From NCBI GenBank assembly GCA_030429565.1, contig JAUIFE010000017.1:119006-183005 (forward strand): a stretch of 64,000 nucleotides of DNA, read 5' to 3'. Of this stretch, positions 8,354-16,621 are shown in pieces. Made by a program: the position numbers and the translations under genes. This DNA is from Holophagae bacterium (GTDB lineage: Bacteria; Acidobacteriota; Holophagae; Acanthopleuribacterales; Acanthopleuribacteraceae). A model generated the notes under the pieces. It was not told the DNA's origin. It ran no database searches and was given only the letters and a program-made list of their open reading frames with translations. Positions within the stretch are counted from its first letter, which is position 1, and each line of letters begins with the position of its first letter.

Positions 8354-11353
8354 ATGGCCGTCATACGGAAGGAATCCTGGTTTTACAGAAGGAAAAATCC
8401 TCTGTTGCTGGGGCTACTCGTCACTTGGTTTGCTGTTGGTTCTCTGCCGGCGCAGCGTTTGAATGTTTCTCACTACGGAACAAACGAAGGTTTGCCTCAA
8501 AGTCAGGTGTACTGTATTCACCAGGATCGCGCCGGCTACCTTTGGGTTGGCACGCTAAGTGGGTTGGCGCGGTTTAACGGCAAGACTTGGCGCGTGTTTA
8601 ATCAAACGGACGGTCTTGTGCGCAATCATATTACCGCCATTGCCGAGGACGATCAGGGTCGACTCTGGTTTGGTAGTGCCGGCGGCGGGGTCGTCTCTTT
8701 TGACGGGACCCGTTTTACGCGATTCGAGGGACAACCGGTGCTGGGGCAAGGCGTTGTAAACGCGCTGTTGGTTCAGGCTTCGGGTCGGGTGTGGGTTGGC
8801 GGGCGCCAAGGTTTGGCCATGGTCTACGGGAACGAAACCCTGGTGTTTGACGATGCCGCGCTCCTACCCGAACCTCACGTCACCGCCCTCTTTTCATTGA
8901 GTGATGACCGCATCATGGTCGCTACGCCCGGCGGTGCGCTTTTTATCGACGGCGCTAACGGTGCCGGTACGCCGTTCTCCGTAGATTTGGGCGAGGTGGG
9001 AAATGTACGGGCTGTACTTGCCGATCCCGTTTCTTCTGATGCTTATTACATTGGCGGCGATCATGGGTTGGTCCTGTACCGGCACGGTGTGGCCGAACAA
9101 CGGTTGACGCGCCTGCTTCCCGCCGATGTGGCTGTGACCGATGCCGCCGTTGGCACCGACGGTACCTTGTGGTTTTCGACACTGGGTCGCGGTTTGTTTC
9201 GTCTCGACCGGAGCGATTTAGACCAACGCCGACCCGGACAATGGATCTCGCGTGGCAACGGCTTGTCTCACGATGTGGTTTATGCGTTATGCCCGGATCG
9301 CGAAGGCAACCTGTGGATTGGCACCGACTATGGGCTCAACAAGCTGTCGCCGGGACCTTTTTTGGTGTACCGCCGCGAACATGGTTTGCCTGACAGTTTC
9401 GTTCGTGCTTTGTACGAGACGAGCGACGGTGTGATTTGGATCGGCACGCGCAACGGTGTCGCGACCATTGATGCGGACGACATCAAACAGCCTCTGGCGA
9501 CGGCGCGACTAAAAGACACCGCTGTTTACAGTATCGGCCAAGCAGACGAGCAGACCATGTTGCTGGGGACACGGGGCTACCTTGCCGCCTATGCACTTGA
9601 TCGCGACCAGGTTACCCATCACGATCTCAGCGAGCACTTGCAGTTGGTGCGGGCCGTGCATCGCGACGACCAAGGCCGTATTTGGTTGGGTGGCGAAGGG
9701 CTGGGACGTTATCAAGACGGTCGCGTTACACCATGGACACGTTTCCCTTCCTTAGAGCGAATGCTTGTCATGGACATTGAAAGTGACGCCCAAGATCGCT
9801 TGTGGATTGCGACGCGTGATCGTGGGTTGTTTATTTACGATGTGCGCGCCGATCATCTTGAGAACCATGCTGCGCCTTTTACCACCGCGCTATGGTCTCT
9901 GAGTCACGATGGGCGTGGCGGAATGTGGTTGGGTACCAATGGTCAGGGCGCCTTTTATCACGACGGTGACGCGTTTTCCGGTTTCGATCGTCGTCAAGGC
10001 CTTACCGACCCCTATGTTTGGTTTGTCTATGCCGGCGAGGACACCGTGTGGTTTGGTCACAATCGCGGTATTGATCGCAAGCAAGGTTCTGATTGGCGCA
10101 ACTTTACGACTGCTGATGGTCTGGCCGACAACGAAATGGCCGTGAGTGCTGTTTTGGAAGATCGCTCCGGTCATTTGTGGTTTGGCTCGGGGTTGGGATT
10201 GACGCGGTATACGCCTGGCGCGGCGACGCGGCAAACGGTGCCGGCACGGCTTCATTTGGAGGAGGCGGCCTATTTTGGCGATGGCGAATGGCGATCGGCG
10301 ACGGCACCGTTCAACCTGGCGCCTGGTCAACACCACTTGCGTTTTCAGTACATCGGCGTTTCCTTTCGCGACGAACAACTGGTGCGCTATCGCTACCGCT
10401 TGGTTGGTTTGGATGATACTTGGTCGCCGGAAACCACCGACACACGCGCCGTGTTTAACGGGGTTGGTTCGGGGCGTTTTCGATTCGAAGTGCAATGTCG
10501 CAAGGCTGAATCGGCCTGGTCGGATTCGTTGGTGTTCGAATTTAGCGTTGCGCCTTTTTTTTACCAAACGCTTTGGTTCAAGCTGGTGTTGGTGTTAACG
10601 GTGCTGGTGTTGGTTGGCCTCATTCATCACGGCCGCATGGTGCGTGTTCAGAATCGCAGCAAGCTTTTGGCCGAAATTGTGGCGCAGCGAACGCGCGAAG
10701 TGGCCGCCAAGAATCAGGAACTGCAACAGTTGGCGCTTTTGGATCCGTTGACCAAGCTTCACAATCGCCGCTTTTTTGACGAATTGATGCCGCTTGAGGA
10801 GCAGAAGCTACAGCGCCAGGTGTTTGTCGATAAAGATGGTGATTCGCTGTATCAGTTTGGTTTCATGTTGGTTGATATTGATCATTTTTGCCGCTTTAAC
10901 CAGCTTCACGGCCGCGATAAGGGTGACGAAGTGCTCAAACACTTTGCCACCTTTCTCCAGCAAACCGTGCGTTCAAGCGATGTGTTGGTGCGCTGGCAAA
11001 ACGACTCTTTTTTTATTTTTTTCAAGGACTTGCATCGTGGTTTGCTGGCCGGGCTAGCCGATCGCGTTCTGAAAATGGTACGCGAGCATCCGTTTACCGA
11101 GGACGGTGAGGGTTGTACCTGTTCGATTGGCTACAGCTATTACCCGGTGACGGCCGGTGAGGAGTTGTTGGGCTGGCATGAAATGATCACCCTGACGGAG
11201 CAAGCGCTGCGGTTGGCTAAGCAGGACGGCCGCAATCGCGCCCAGGGCATTGGGATCAATCATACGTTGCCGTCTGATCACTTGCGTTGGTGGATTCGAG
11301 AAGATTTGCGAACCGCCGTAGCGGCCGGCGCCTTGATTTTGGTTCAAGAGTGA
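8354..11353 (+). CDS. Ligand-sensor (Reg_prop/Y_Y_Y) membrane protein with degenerate GGDEF domain
   Basis: 999 residues from ATG 8354 (AAGGA 7 bases upstream). An N-terminal signal/anchor segment (residues ~16-33) leads into a long periplasmic part with many Reg_prop repeats recognisable by LWVGTLSGLARF, LWFGSAGGGVV, LWIGTDYGLNKL and LWFGSGLGLTRY. These form the two seven-bladed propellers of hybrid sensor proteins. A Y_Y_Y domain follows (RYRYRLVGLDDTWS), then one membrane segment (~740-760), a short coiled coil and a diguanylate-cyclase fold starting LDPLTKLHNRRFFDEL. The signature GGDEF is replaced by QNDSF (882-886), so cyclase activity is unlikely. It may bind GTP or c-di-GMP, or act through protein contact. 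The architecture is a sensor for an outside ligand, perhaps a glycan. No partner regulator is adjacent. Confidence 0.88.
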   Translation: MAVIRKESWFYRRKNPLLLGLLVTWFAVGSLPAQRLNVSHYGTNEGLPQSQVYCIHQDRAGYLWVGTLSGLARFNGKTWRVFNQTDGLVRNHITAIAEDDQGRLWFGSAGGGVVSFDGTRFTRFEGQPVLGQGVVNALLVQASGRVWVGGRQGLAMVYGNETLVFDDAALLPEPHVTALFSLSDDRIMVATPGGALFIDGANGAGTPFSVDLGEVGNVRAVLADPVSSDAYYIGGDHGLVLYRHGVAEQRLTRLLPADVAVTDAAVGTDGTLWFSTLGRGLFRLDRSDLDQRRPGQWISRGNGLSHDVVYALCPDREGNLWIGTDYGLNKLSPGPFLVYRREHGLPDSFVRALYETSDGVIWIGTRNGVATIDADDIKQPLATARLKDTAVYSIGQADEQTMLLGTRGYLAAYALDRDQVTHHDLSEHLQLVRAVHRDDQGRIWLGGEGLGRYQDGRVTPWTRFPSLERMLVMDIESDAQDRLWIATRDRGLFIYDVRADHLENHAAPFTTALWSLSHDGRGGMWLGTNGQGAFYHDGDAFSGFDRRQGLTDPYVWFVYAGEDTVWFGHNRGIDRKQGSDWRNFTTADGLADNEMAVSAVLEDRSGHLWFGSGLGLTRYTPGAATRQTVPARLHLEEAAYFGDGEWRSATAPFNLAPGQHHLRFQYIGVSFRDEQLVRYRYRLVGLDDTWSPETTDTRAVFNGVGSGRFRFEVQCRKAESAWSDSLVFEFSVAPFFYQTLWFKLVLVLTVLVLVGLIHHGRMVRVQNRSKLLAEIVAQRTREVAAKNQELQQLALLDPLTKLHNRRFFDELMPLEEQKLQRQVFVDKDGDSLYQFGFMLVDIDHFCRFNQLHGRDKGDEVLKHFATFLQQTVRSSDVLVRWQNDSFFIFFKDLHRGLLAGLADRVLKMVREHPFTEDGEGCTCSIGYSYYPVTAGEELLGWHEMITLTEQALRLAKQDGRNRAQGIGINHTLPSDHLRWWIREDLRTAVAAGALILVQE

Positions 11354-11428
11354 GCCTGACGCGCGGTTTGGCAGCACGCGTGTTCTCCGGGCCGGCGTTC
11401 TGGCAAAAACGTGATCGAGGTCGGGTTT

Positions 11429-11725
11429 TTAGTTCTCCATAAACACATCGCTAAGGGTTGTGGCTACGCTGGTTCGGCTCATCCAGGAACACAGGGTGGC
11501 GATGTCGGCGTGATCGATTGTCAACGTGACTTCCTCAGAAAGAGTCCCAAAACGCTGTTGCAACAGCAGCAAAAGAGTGTGGGCAAGAGTGGCGCGGTTT
11601 TTGGCTTCGGTCTCGCGGCTGCCTTCTTTGCGACCTTCCTCACGACCTTCCTCACGACCTTCCTCGTGTCCCAAGGCCTGCCCACGTCTGAAACCAAGCG
11701 CTTCAATACTGGTGATGTACGGCAT
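11429..11725 (-). CDS. Stand-alone copy of the Rpn C-terminal (RpnS-like) segment
   Basis: 98 residues from ATG 11725, with AGGAG 8 bases upstream. The protein is nearly identical to the C-terminal 102 residues of the full-length Rpn gene that follows at 12051-13061: both start MPYITSIE, carry an EEGR repeat helix, and end with a TTLSDVF segment. This copy has one four-residue repeat fewer and a short different tail. There is no N-terminal nuclease domain upstream; only a short decayed homologous stretch remains to about 11862. In known Rpn systems the small C-terminal product (RpnS) is translated separately and blocks the toxic full-length protein, so this could be an extra antitoxin. It may equally be a remnant from a tandem duplication. 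The intact frame and ribosome site argue for possible expression. Confidence 0.6.
   Translation of the reverse strand: MPYITSIEALGFRRGQALGHEEGREEGREEGRKEGSRETEAKNRATLAHTLLLLLQQRFGTLSEEVTLTIDHADIATLCSWMSRTSVATTLSDVFMEN
11630..11665 (-). repeat. 12-bp tandem repeat (three units) encoding EEGR repeats
   Basis: Three direct 12-bp units (plus-strand ACGACCTTCCTC; first unit one base different) encode the Glu-Glu-Gly-Arg helix repeats of the small Rpn-like protein. The paralogue has four units. Confidence 0.9.
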
Positions 11726-12050
11726 GGTGCGTTCTCCTGCCAAGACGGATCAAACTTTTCGGAAAAAGGCGACAAGGTCGTTTGGTTACTTGGGGACCCA
11801 GCCAATAAAACGAAAAAGGGCGAGGATATCGTCCTTGCGGTAGGGTTTGTCACAAAGAGATTGGAACCCCGTTGCACCTGCGAAGACGGTTTATGTGGCA
11901 TGGCTCTTTGAACCGGCGTCGAGGCTACATGGCACGGGTTCGCTTGTGTGGACCTGAGATCATGGGCGTTGGCTCTGATTCAGCTAAATGTTGAAGTTCG
12001 TCGCGCTCCTGGCCCCGTTTTCGGTTGAGTGTCGATGACACAGCGGTTTT
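11726..12050 (-). pseudogene. Decayed Rpn-homologous stretch upstream of the small copy, then non-coding DNA
   Basis: Bases 11726 to about 11862 align well with the part of the full-length Rpn gene just before its internal start (shared blocks such as AAAACGAAAAAGGGCGA and GATATCGTCCTT), but the frame is broken and similarity ends abruptly. The rest, to 12050, shows no gene. This marks the edge of a partial duplication. Confidence 0.6.
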
Positions 12051-12359
12051 TTAGACCTCTTCGAAAACGTCGCTAAGCGTGGTGGCTACGCTGGTTCGGC
12101 TCATCCAAAAACACAAGGTGGCGAAGTTAGCGTGATCGATTTTTAACGTGACTTCCTCAGGGAGAGCCCCAAAACGCTGTTGCAACAGCAGCAAAAGAGT
12201 GTGGGCAAGAGTGGTGCGGTTTTTGGCTTCGGTCTCGCGGCTGCCTTCTTTGCGACCTTCCTCACGACCTTCCTCACGACCTTCCTCACGACCTTCCTCG
12301 TGTCCCAAGAGCTGCCCACGTCGGAAACCAAGCTCTTCAATGCTGGTGATGTATGGCAT
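12051..12359 (-). CDS. Probable internal product RpnS (gene within the Rpn gene)
   Basis: Inside the Rpn gene, ATG 12359 is preceded by GAAGGAG with 8-base spacing, a better ribosome site than that of the full-length TTG start. It would give a 102-residue protein identical to the Rpn C-terminus. Separate translation of this segment as an antitoxin is established for other Rpn genes. Here it is inferred from the start signal, the position just before the repeat helix, and the matching start kept in the stand-alone copy. Confidence 0.55.
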   Translation of the reverse strand: MPYITSIEELGFRRGQLLGHEEGREEGREEGREEGRKEGSRETEAKNRTTLAHTLLLLLQQRFGALPEEVTLKIDHANFATLCFWMSRTSVATTLSDVFEEV

Positions 12360-13061
12360 GTTGCGTTCTCCTTCGAAGACGGCTAAATCTTCTTGAAAAA
12401 GGTCGACAAGGTCGGTTGGCAACTTGAGGACCCAGTCAATGAAACGAAAAAGGGCGATGATATCGTCCTTGTTGTAGTCTTTGTCATAAAGGCATTTGGT
12501 GATGCGCAGTTTCTGTTGTAGGCGGTTCACGGGCCGGCGCTGGGTTTGTTGGGCGATTAAATGGGCGGCGGTCACAATGGCAAACGGATTGTCATCCGCC
12601 AATAGATCGTCAAGCCTCGGCAGGTAATCCAACAATTTAATGACTGGGTACCGAAACGACAAGTCCAAATCCAGCAGCGAGCGTTCGTAGCAATTCGGCC
12701 GGTAGTTTGCGTGCCGATCACCCAATATCGCCATACTCAGTACGTCGTTTTGGTAGCGGTCTAAAATTCGGTAGTAATAGGTGTACATGCGCTGCGGCAA
12801 ATTAGGGATGCGCTGATTTTGAAATTCGACATGAATAAAAACGAGGCGGTCTTTTCCTGACTTAAACTGCACGCGAAACAACTTATCGGCACACCGGTCG
12901 CCGCTTAAGGCTTCGGGGACGGTTTTGGGCAGTTCCTTATCCAGAGCCGTCCAGGGCCGGCGCCAATCGATCGCCGCGTAGGCCTTAGGGTGGTAAAACT
13001 GAAGCATTTGCGGGAAATAGCGGTCGCTTATTTCTTTCCAGGGCTGGTCGAATTCGTCCAA
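12051..13061 (-). CDS. Rpn family nuclease (PD-(D/E)XK, recombination-promoting / anti-phage toxin)
   Basis: 336 residues. The N-terminal two thirds contain a PD-(D/E)XK-type nuclease core (Asp in CADKLFRVQF, then LVFIHVEFQNQ with the Glu-x-Gln of this family) and conserved RMYTYYYRI, LGDRHANYRP and LLDLDLSFRYPVIKL segments typical of Rpn/PDDEXK_2 proteins. The C-terminal third holds a (EEGR)n repeat helix and a Leu-rich segment LAHTLLLLLQQRF. The start is TTG at 13061, with AAAGGA 6 bases upstream. Rpn proteins were first described as promoting recombination and are now known as toxins that limit phage and are held in check by their own C-terminal product. The gene stands alone, with a duplicated C-terminal copy just downstream. 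Confidence 0.85.
   Translation of the reverse strand: MDEFDQPWKEISDRYFPQMLQFYHPKAYAAIDWRRPWTALDKELPKTVPEALSGDRCADKLFRVQFKSGKDRLVFIHVEFQNQRIPNLPQRMYTYYYRILDRYQNDVLSMAILGDRHANYRPNCYERSLLDLDLSFRYPVIKLLDYLPRLDDLLADDNPFAIVTAAHLIAQQTQRRPVNRLQQKLRITKCLYDKDYNKDDIIALFRFIDWVLKLPTDLVDLFQEDLAVFEGERNMPYITSIEELGFRRGQLLGHEEGREEGREEGREEGRKEGSRETEAKNRTTLAHTLLLLLQQRFGALPEEVTLKIDHANFATLCFWMSRTSVATTLSDVFEEV
12252..12299 (-). repeat. 12-bp tandem repeat (four units) in the Rpn gene
   Basis: Four 12-bp units (plus-strand ACGACCTTCCTC, first unit one base different) encode the EEGR repeats in the Rpn helix. The in-frame unit length lets copy number change without a frameshift. The neighbouring copy has three. Confidence 0.92.
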
Positions 13062-13559
13062 AACGTGTCCTTTGGCTTTGTGGAATCAGGCCGTGATTGT
13101 CTGACGCCGGCGGTTTTCACGGTTGTGGTGTGCGTGCGAAAGATTGCGGAAGAGGAGCTTGCTCCCACCCTAGAACTTTTTTTGAAAAACAAACAGAAAA
13201 ATGAACATTTTTTTCGGTGAGGTTGTTTGTTGTCTGGGTCGAGCGGTTTGCGCGCTTGAAAACGTGCAACGTGTTGAGGCAAGCGGGGGCTCCGGGCACG
13301 GCCGACATTTTTACGAGGTGCTGCAGTCCAACAGATCGAGCGATTTCGCCGCCGAAATTCGCTTCGTTTAGGTTTTACCGGTGGAAATGGTTTTCGCCTT
13401 GTTCGCCCCACCGGTATCAAAGGACGCGTCGCACGCGGTTGCCTGGCGGCACCAAGTGCTTCCACAAGGATTTCGCTTGAGCCGCTTGGTTGATTGGTTA
13501 TACTGTGCAGGATTCAAACAGGTCTCAACGCGTCACCCTTCAATCGTTTGGTTTTCTTT
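13062..13559. other. Intergenic region between the Rpn gene and the mla operon
   Basis: About 500 bases without a convincing gene. It must carry the start region of the divergent Rpn gene. It contains A/T-rich runs around 13170-13210 and a candidate promoter for the mla operon at 13477-13504. Confidence 0.6.
13477..13504 (+). promoter_or_regulatory. Candidate sigma-70 promoter of the mla operon
   Basis: TTGAGC at 13477-13482 and TATACT at 13499-13504 with 16-base spacing, about 55 bases before the mlaE ATG. By match to consensus only. Confidence 0.45.
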
Positions 13560-14309
13560 ATGACACGCATTTTTGAAGTTATCGGTCAGCTTCTAATCCT
13601 TTCCGGCGAAACCCTTTACTTTCTGCTGGCTCGCAAACCCGAGCTCAAAGCTTGGGTCGTCCAGTTTTACAATCTCGGCGTCAAATCGCTGAGTATCACC
13701 AATATCACCATCCTGTTCACCGGTATGGTGTTGGCCTTGCAAGCCTCTTTCGCCCTTTCCAGTTTCGGCGCCGAGCTTTTCATCGGTGACCTCGTTTCGC
13801 TCAGCATTGTGCGTGAATTGGGGCCGGTTTTGACCGCGTTACTGGTTGGTGGTCGCGTCGGGGCCGGGATAACCGCCGAGTTGGGTTCCATGAAGATCAC
13901 CCAGCAGCTCGACGCCATGCGTGCCATGGCGACCAGCCCCATTTACAAACTCGTGGTTCCGCGTGTGGTGGCCTGTATCGTGTGTTTGCCGATTCTGACC
14001 ATTATTGCCTCTGCCTTGGGGGTGTTGGGTGGGTTGTTGCTGTCGGCCACCGAACTCAACATCAGCGGTTACTTTTATTTGGCCCGATGTATCAATGCCC
14101 TGGATGTGGAAGACGTTGCCGCCGGTCTCAGCAAAACCTTTTTCTTCGGTTACTTCATCGGCATTATTGCGTGTAACAACGGGATGCGGGTCGAGGGCGG
14201 TGCGGACGGCGTCGGCCACGCGACCACCGATACCGTGGTGAGTGCTTCCATCTTGGTGCTCATCAGTGATTTCTTCCTCACCAAAATTTTCCACATTCTC
14301 GCCGGTTAA
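13560..14309 (+). CDS. mlaE: Mla-type ABC transporter permease (MlaE family)
   Basis: A 249-residue inner-membrane permease of the MlaE/YrbE family, part of the system that moves phospholipids between inner and outer membranes. Features: amphipathic N-terminal helix, then GMVLALQASFAL, the highly conserved RELGPVLTALLVGGRVGAGITAELGSM core with TEQ/TQQ-type segment ITQQLDAMRAM, and four to five membrane helices. The ATG at 13560 gives the family length; a 22-residue upstream extension lacks similarity. No strong Shine-Dalgarno is visible. It is followed after 10 bp by mlaF, mlaD and a lipoprotein gene in one tight operon. Genes for the periplasmic carrier MlaC and the STAS protein MlaB are absent. 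Confidence 0.93.
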   Translation: MTRIFEVIGQLLILSGETLYFLLARKPELKAWVVQFYNLGVKSLSITNITILFTGMVLALQASFALSSFGAELFIGDLVSLSIVRELGPVLTALLVGGRVGAGITAELGSMKITQQLDAMRAMATSPIYKLVVPRVVACIVCLPILTIIASALGVLGGLLLSATELNISGYFYLARCINALDVEDVAAGLSKTFFFGYFIGIIACNNGMRVEGGADGVGHATTDTVVSASILVLISDFFLTKIFHILAG

Positions 14310-14319
14310 GGACGCGCTA

Positions 14320-15087
14320 ATGGCTGCAACCACGGCGCCCGACGCCGATTCGCACATCTACTATCACTTCGAGAACGTCAGCAAGAGTTTTGGCGACAAG
14401 CAGGTGCTCAAAAACATGAATCTCGAGGTTCGCAAAGGCGAAAATCTCGTGATTCTCGGCGGTTCCGGTTCGGGGAAATCGGTCACGCTCAAATTAATGA
14501 TTGGTTTGTTTTGTGCCGGCGGTGGCCGGATCTCTTTTGAAGGTCGCGACATCACCCACCTCAAAGAAGACGAGTACTACCCCATTCGCAAGCGCGTCAG
14601 TTACCTGTTTCAGGGCGGCGCTTTGTTTGACTCGATGAACGTGTTCCAAAACCTGGCCTATCCGCTGATCGAGCACCAAAAGATGACCCCGCGCGAGATT
14701 CTGCCTTTGGTGCGCGAGAGTTTGTCCATGGTCGAGCTCGAAAAAATTGAGCACCTCTATCCCTCGGATTTATCCGGCGGCATGATGAAACGCGTCGCTT
14801 TGGCGCGCGCCATCATCAATAAACCGGAAATCGTGTTGTACGATGAACCCACCACGGGTTTGGATCCCCTGACCACACGTGCCATCAACCGCTTGATCCG
14901 CAAATTGCAAAAAGAACTGGCGATTACTTCGGTCGTCGTCACCCACGACATGTCCACCACGCGCCATGTCGCCGACCGGCTCTGTTTCCTCGACCGCGGT
15001 GAACTCGCGTTTACCGGGACTTTGGCGCAAGCCGCGCAGGCCGAGCACCCAACGTTGCGTGCCTACCTGGAAGGAGATAACACATGA
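14320..15087 (+). CDS. mlaF: Mla-type ABC transporter ATP-binding protein (MlaF family)
   Basis: A 255-residue ABC ATPase that energises lipid transport by the MlaE permease on the cytoplasmic face. Walker A GGSGSGKS is near residue 50, Q-loop LFQGGALFDSMNVFQNLAYPL, signature LSGGMMKRVALARAI, Walker B IVLYDEPTTGLDP and the H-loop VTHDM. FQGGALFDSM-type Q-loops are typical of MlaF/Ttg2A. The ATG at 14320 has TAAGGA 7 bases upstream that overlaps the mlaE stop. Its last codon overlaps the mlaD start (ATGA), which suggests coupled translation. Confidence 0.95.
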   Translation: MAATTAPDADSHIYYHFENVSKSFGDKQVLKNMNLEVRKGENLVILGGSGSGKSVTLKLMIGLFCAGGGRISFEGRDITHLKEDEYYPIRKRVSYLFQGGALFDSMNVFQNLAYPLIEHQKMTPREILPLVRESLSMVELEKIEHLYPSDLSGGMMKRVALARAIINKPEIVLYDEPTTGLDPLTTRAINRLIRKLQKELAITSVVVTHDMSTTRHVADRLCFLDRGELAFTGTLAQAAQAEHPTLRAYLEGDNT

Positions 15088-16193
15088 ATCGCGAAGTGCG
15101 CGTAGGTTTGATGTTCACCCTCTCGGTGCTCATCCTGGGAACAGCCCTTTATTATGTGGGCAACTTCCAAGAAACGCTGGCATACCGAATCCAGTTCAGC
15201 AAGGTTAACGGTTTAGCGGTTGATAGTCCGGTTCATTTCAACGGGGTTCCTATCGGGCGTGTAACCAAAATTACCCTCGACGTTCAGGAACGCCCCGACG
15301 GTAAGGTTCCCATTAACGTCGATATCGCCGTGCACCGCTCGGCGCGCGACCATATTCGCACCTCGACCGTGGCCGACATTAAATCCATTGGTGTGTTGGG
15401 CGACAAGTACATCCTCCTGCTCACTGATGACTACACGGCTGAAATGCTGGAAGTCGACGGCCAAATTCAAACGTCCGATAAAGGCCTGGACGTGGAACGT
15501 TTGCTAGAGCAAGGGACCGATTTTGTAACCGATGTGTCGCAAATTACCAAAGACCTCAAACAATTCCTGACGCAACTCAACAGCAAACAAGGTTTGATTC
15601 AGCGCATGGTTGGTGATGAACAGTTTGCCGCCGATTTGATCCAGCGCCTCGACAAAGCGGTCGGTCAATTGGAGAACCGCGAAGGTTTGATCTCGCTGCT
15701 GCTGACGGATCCGGAATTTGCCGCCCGCTTCCGTACCGAATTCAACCAAATCGCCGGCGGTATGAACGCGCTCATCGAAAAATTTGAGAAGGGTGACGGG
15801 TTAATTCCGGCGCTCATGGAAGACGCTGAATACCGTGACGCCTTTAAAGCGAAAAGTACCGCCTTGCTGGATAATCTCAGCGGTTATGTCACCCGGGTAA
15901 GCGAAAGTCGCGGCTTGCTTTATCGCTTGACCGAAGACGAAGAATACGGCGAGCGTGTTGCCGCCAACATTGAAAAAGCCACCTTCCACTTGGCCTCCAT
16001 TTTGGAAAAAATCGATCAAGGTGAAGGCAGTGCTTCGCTCATGATTAACGATCCCAGCCTTTACCAAGGCCTTTACCAAGTGGTATATGGATTAGAACAT
16101 TCTGGAATATCCAAATGGTACATCCAACGCAAACGCAAACGCGGTGCGAAGATGATGGATCACCAAAAACCTGAAGAAGAGGACGCACCATGA
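15084..16193 (+). CDS. mlaD: MCE/MlaD-family lipid-binding protein
   Basis: 369 residues. One N-terminal membrane helix (~7-27) is followed by an MCE domain (~33-115) with VNGLAVDSPVHFNGVPIGRV and IKSIGVLGDKYILL. MlaD proteins form hexameric rings on the MlaE permease and bind phospholipid in the periplasm. The ~250-residue C-terminal part is helical and repetitive: segments such as LTQLNSKQGLIQRMVGDEQFAADL, VGQLENREGLISLLLTDPEFAARF and EKFEKGDGLIPALMEDAEYRDAF share a ~45-residue pattern with (E/Q)xGL(I)xxL. This is far longer than E. coli MlaD (~180) and could form a long needle or bridge. The end overlaps the lipoprotein gene by 4 bp. Confidence 0.9.
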   Translation: MNREVRVGLMFTLSVLILGTALYYVGNFQETLAYRIQFSKVNGLAVDSPVHFNGVPIGRVTKITLDVQERPDGKVPINVDIAVHRSARDHIRTSTVADIKSIGVLGDKYILLLTDDYTAEMLEVDGQIQTSDKGLDVERLLEQGTDFVTDVSQITKDLKQFLTQLNSKQGLIQRMVGDEQFAADLIQRLDKAVGQLENREGLISLLLTDPEFAARFRTEFNQIAGGMNALIEKFEKGDGLIPALMEDAEYRDAFKAKSTALLDNLSGYVTRVSESRGLLYRLTEDEEYGERVAANIEKATFHLASILEKIDQGEGSASLMINDPSLYQGLYQVVYGLEHSGISKWYIQRKRKRGAKMMDHQKPEEEDAP

Positions 16194-16621
16194 CTAAAAT
16201 CTCCTTTCGTATCCTATGTTCCCTTGCTGCTTGTTTGCTTTTCGCCGCCTGCCACGTTCCCAGTAAAGAGGACAATATTCGCATGGCGCGCGCGCAATAC
16301 AAGCTGGAGCTGGACTTCAGTGTGGGTTCCGACGATGTGGTGACGTTTGAAGTTGGCGTTCAAAACTTGAGTGGCGACACCACCTTGCAAGAATTAACCG
16401 TGGATGCCAAGGCCTACGATGAAGAAACGAAGGTTTTCTGGGAGAAACGCATGGAGCTAGATGTCGCCGGCCTCGCCAATTACGGCACCAAAAAGCTGCA
16501 ATTCAAGGAAGCCATTCCCGAAGCAAGTGCCAAGCTCGACGCCTTTGATGTGCGCCTCGCGCCGGACGATCCCAGCAGCAACTACAAGAATTACAAAGAG
16601 TTTGTGCGCATCGCTAACTAA
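16190..16621 (+). CDS. Lipoprotein of the mla operon
   Basis: 143 residues with a clear lipoprotein signal: hydrophobic LCSLAACLLFAAC, where the last Cys (~residue 21) is the lipid-modified one. The mature part is a small beta-rich domain (YKLELDFSVGSDDVVTFEVGVQNLSG, LTVDAKAYDEETKVFWEK) resembling FxLYD/LEA-type beta sandwiches of unknown ligand. The gene starts inside the ATGA overlap with mlaD, so it is probably a functional part of the transporter. It may stand in for the missing periplasmic or outer-membrane component, by inference from position only. After the stop, an 8-bp inverted repeat (16621-16654) has no T-run. Confidence 0.75.
   Translation: MTKISFRILCSLAACLLFAACHVPSKEDNIRMARAQYKLELDFSVGSDDVVTFEVGVQNLSGDTTLQELTVDAKAYDEETKVFWEKRMELDVAGLANYGTKKLQFKEAIPEASAKLDAFDVRLAPDDPSSNYKNYKEFVRIAN

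Noticed and set aside
9890..10567. 225-codon minus-strand open frame
   Set aside because: Antisense of the Reg_prop propeller repeats; composition is typical of a shadow.
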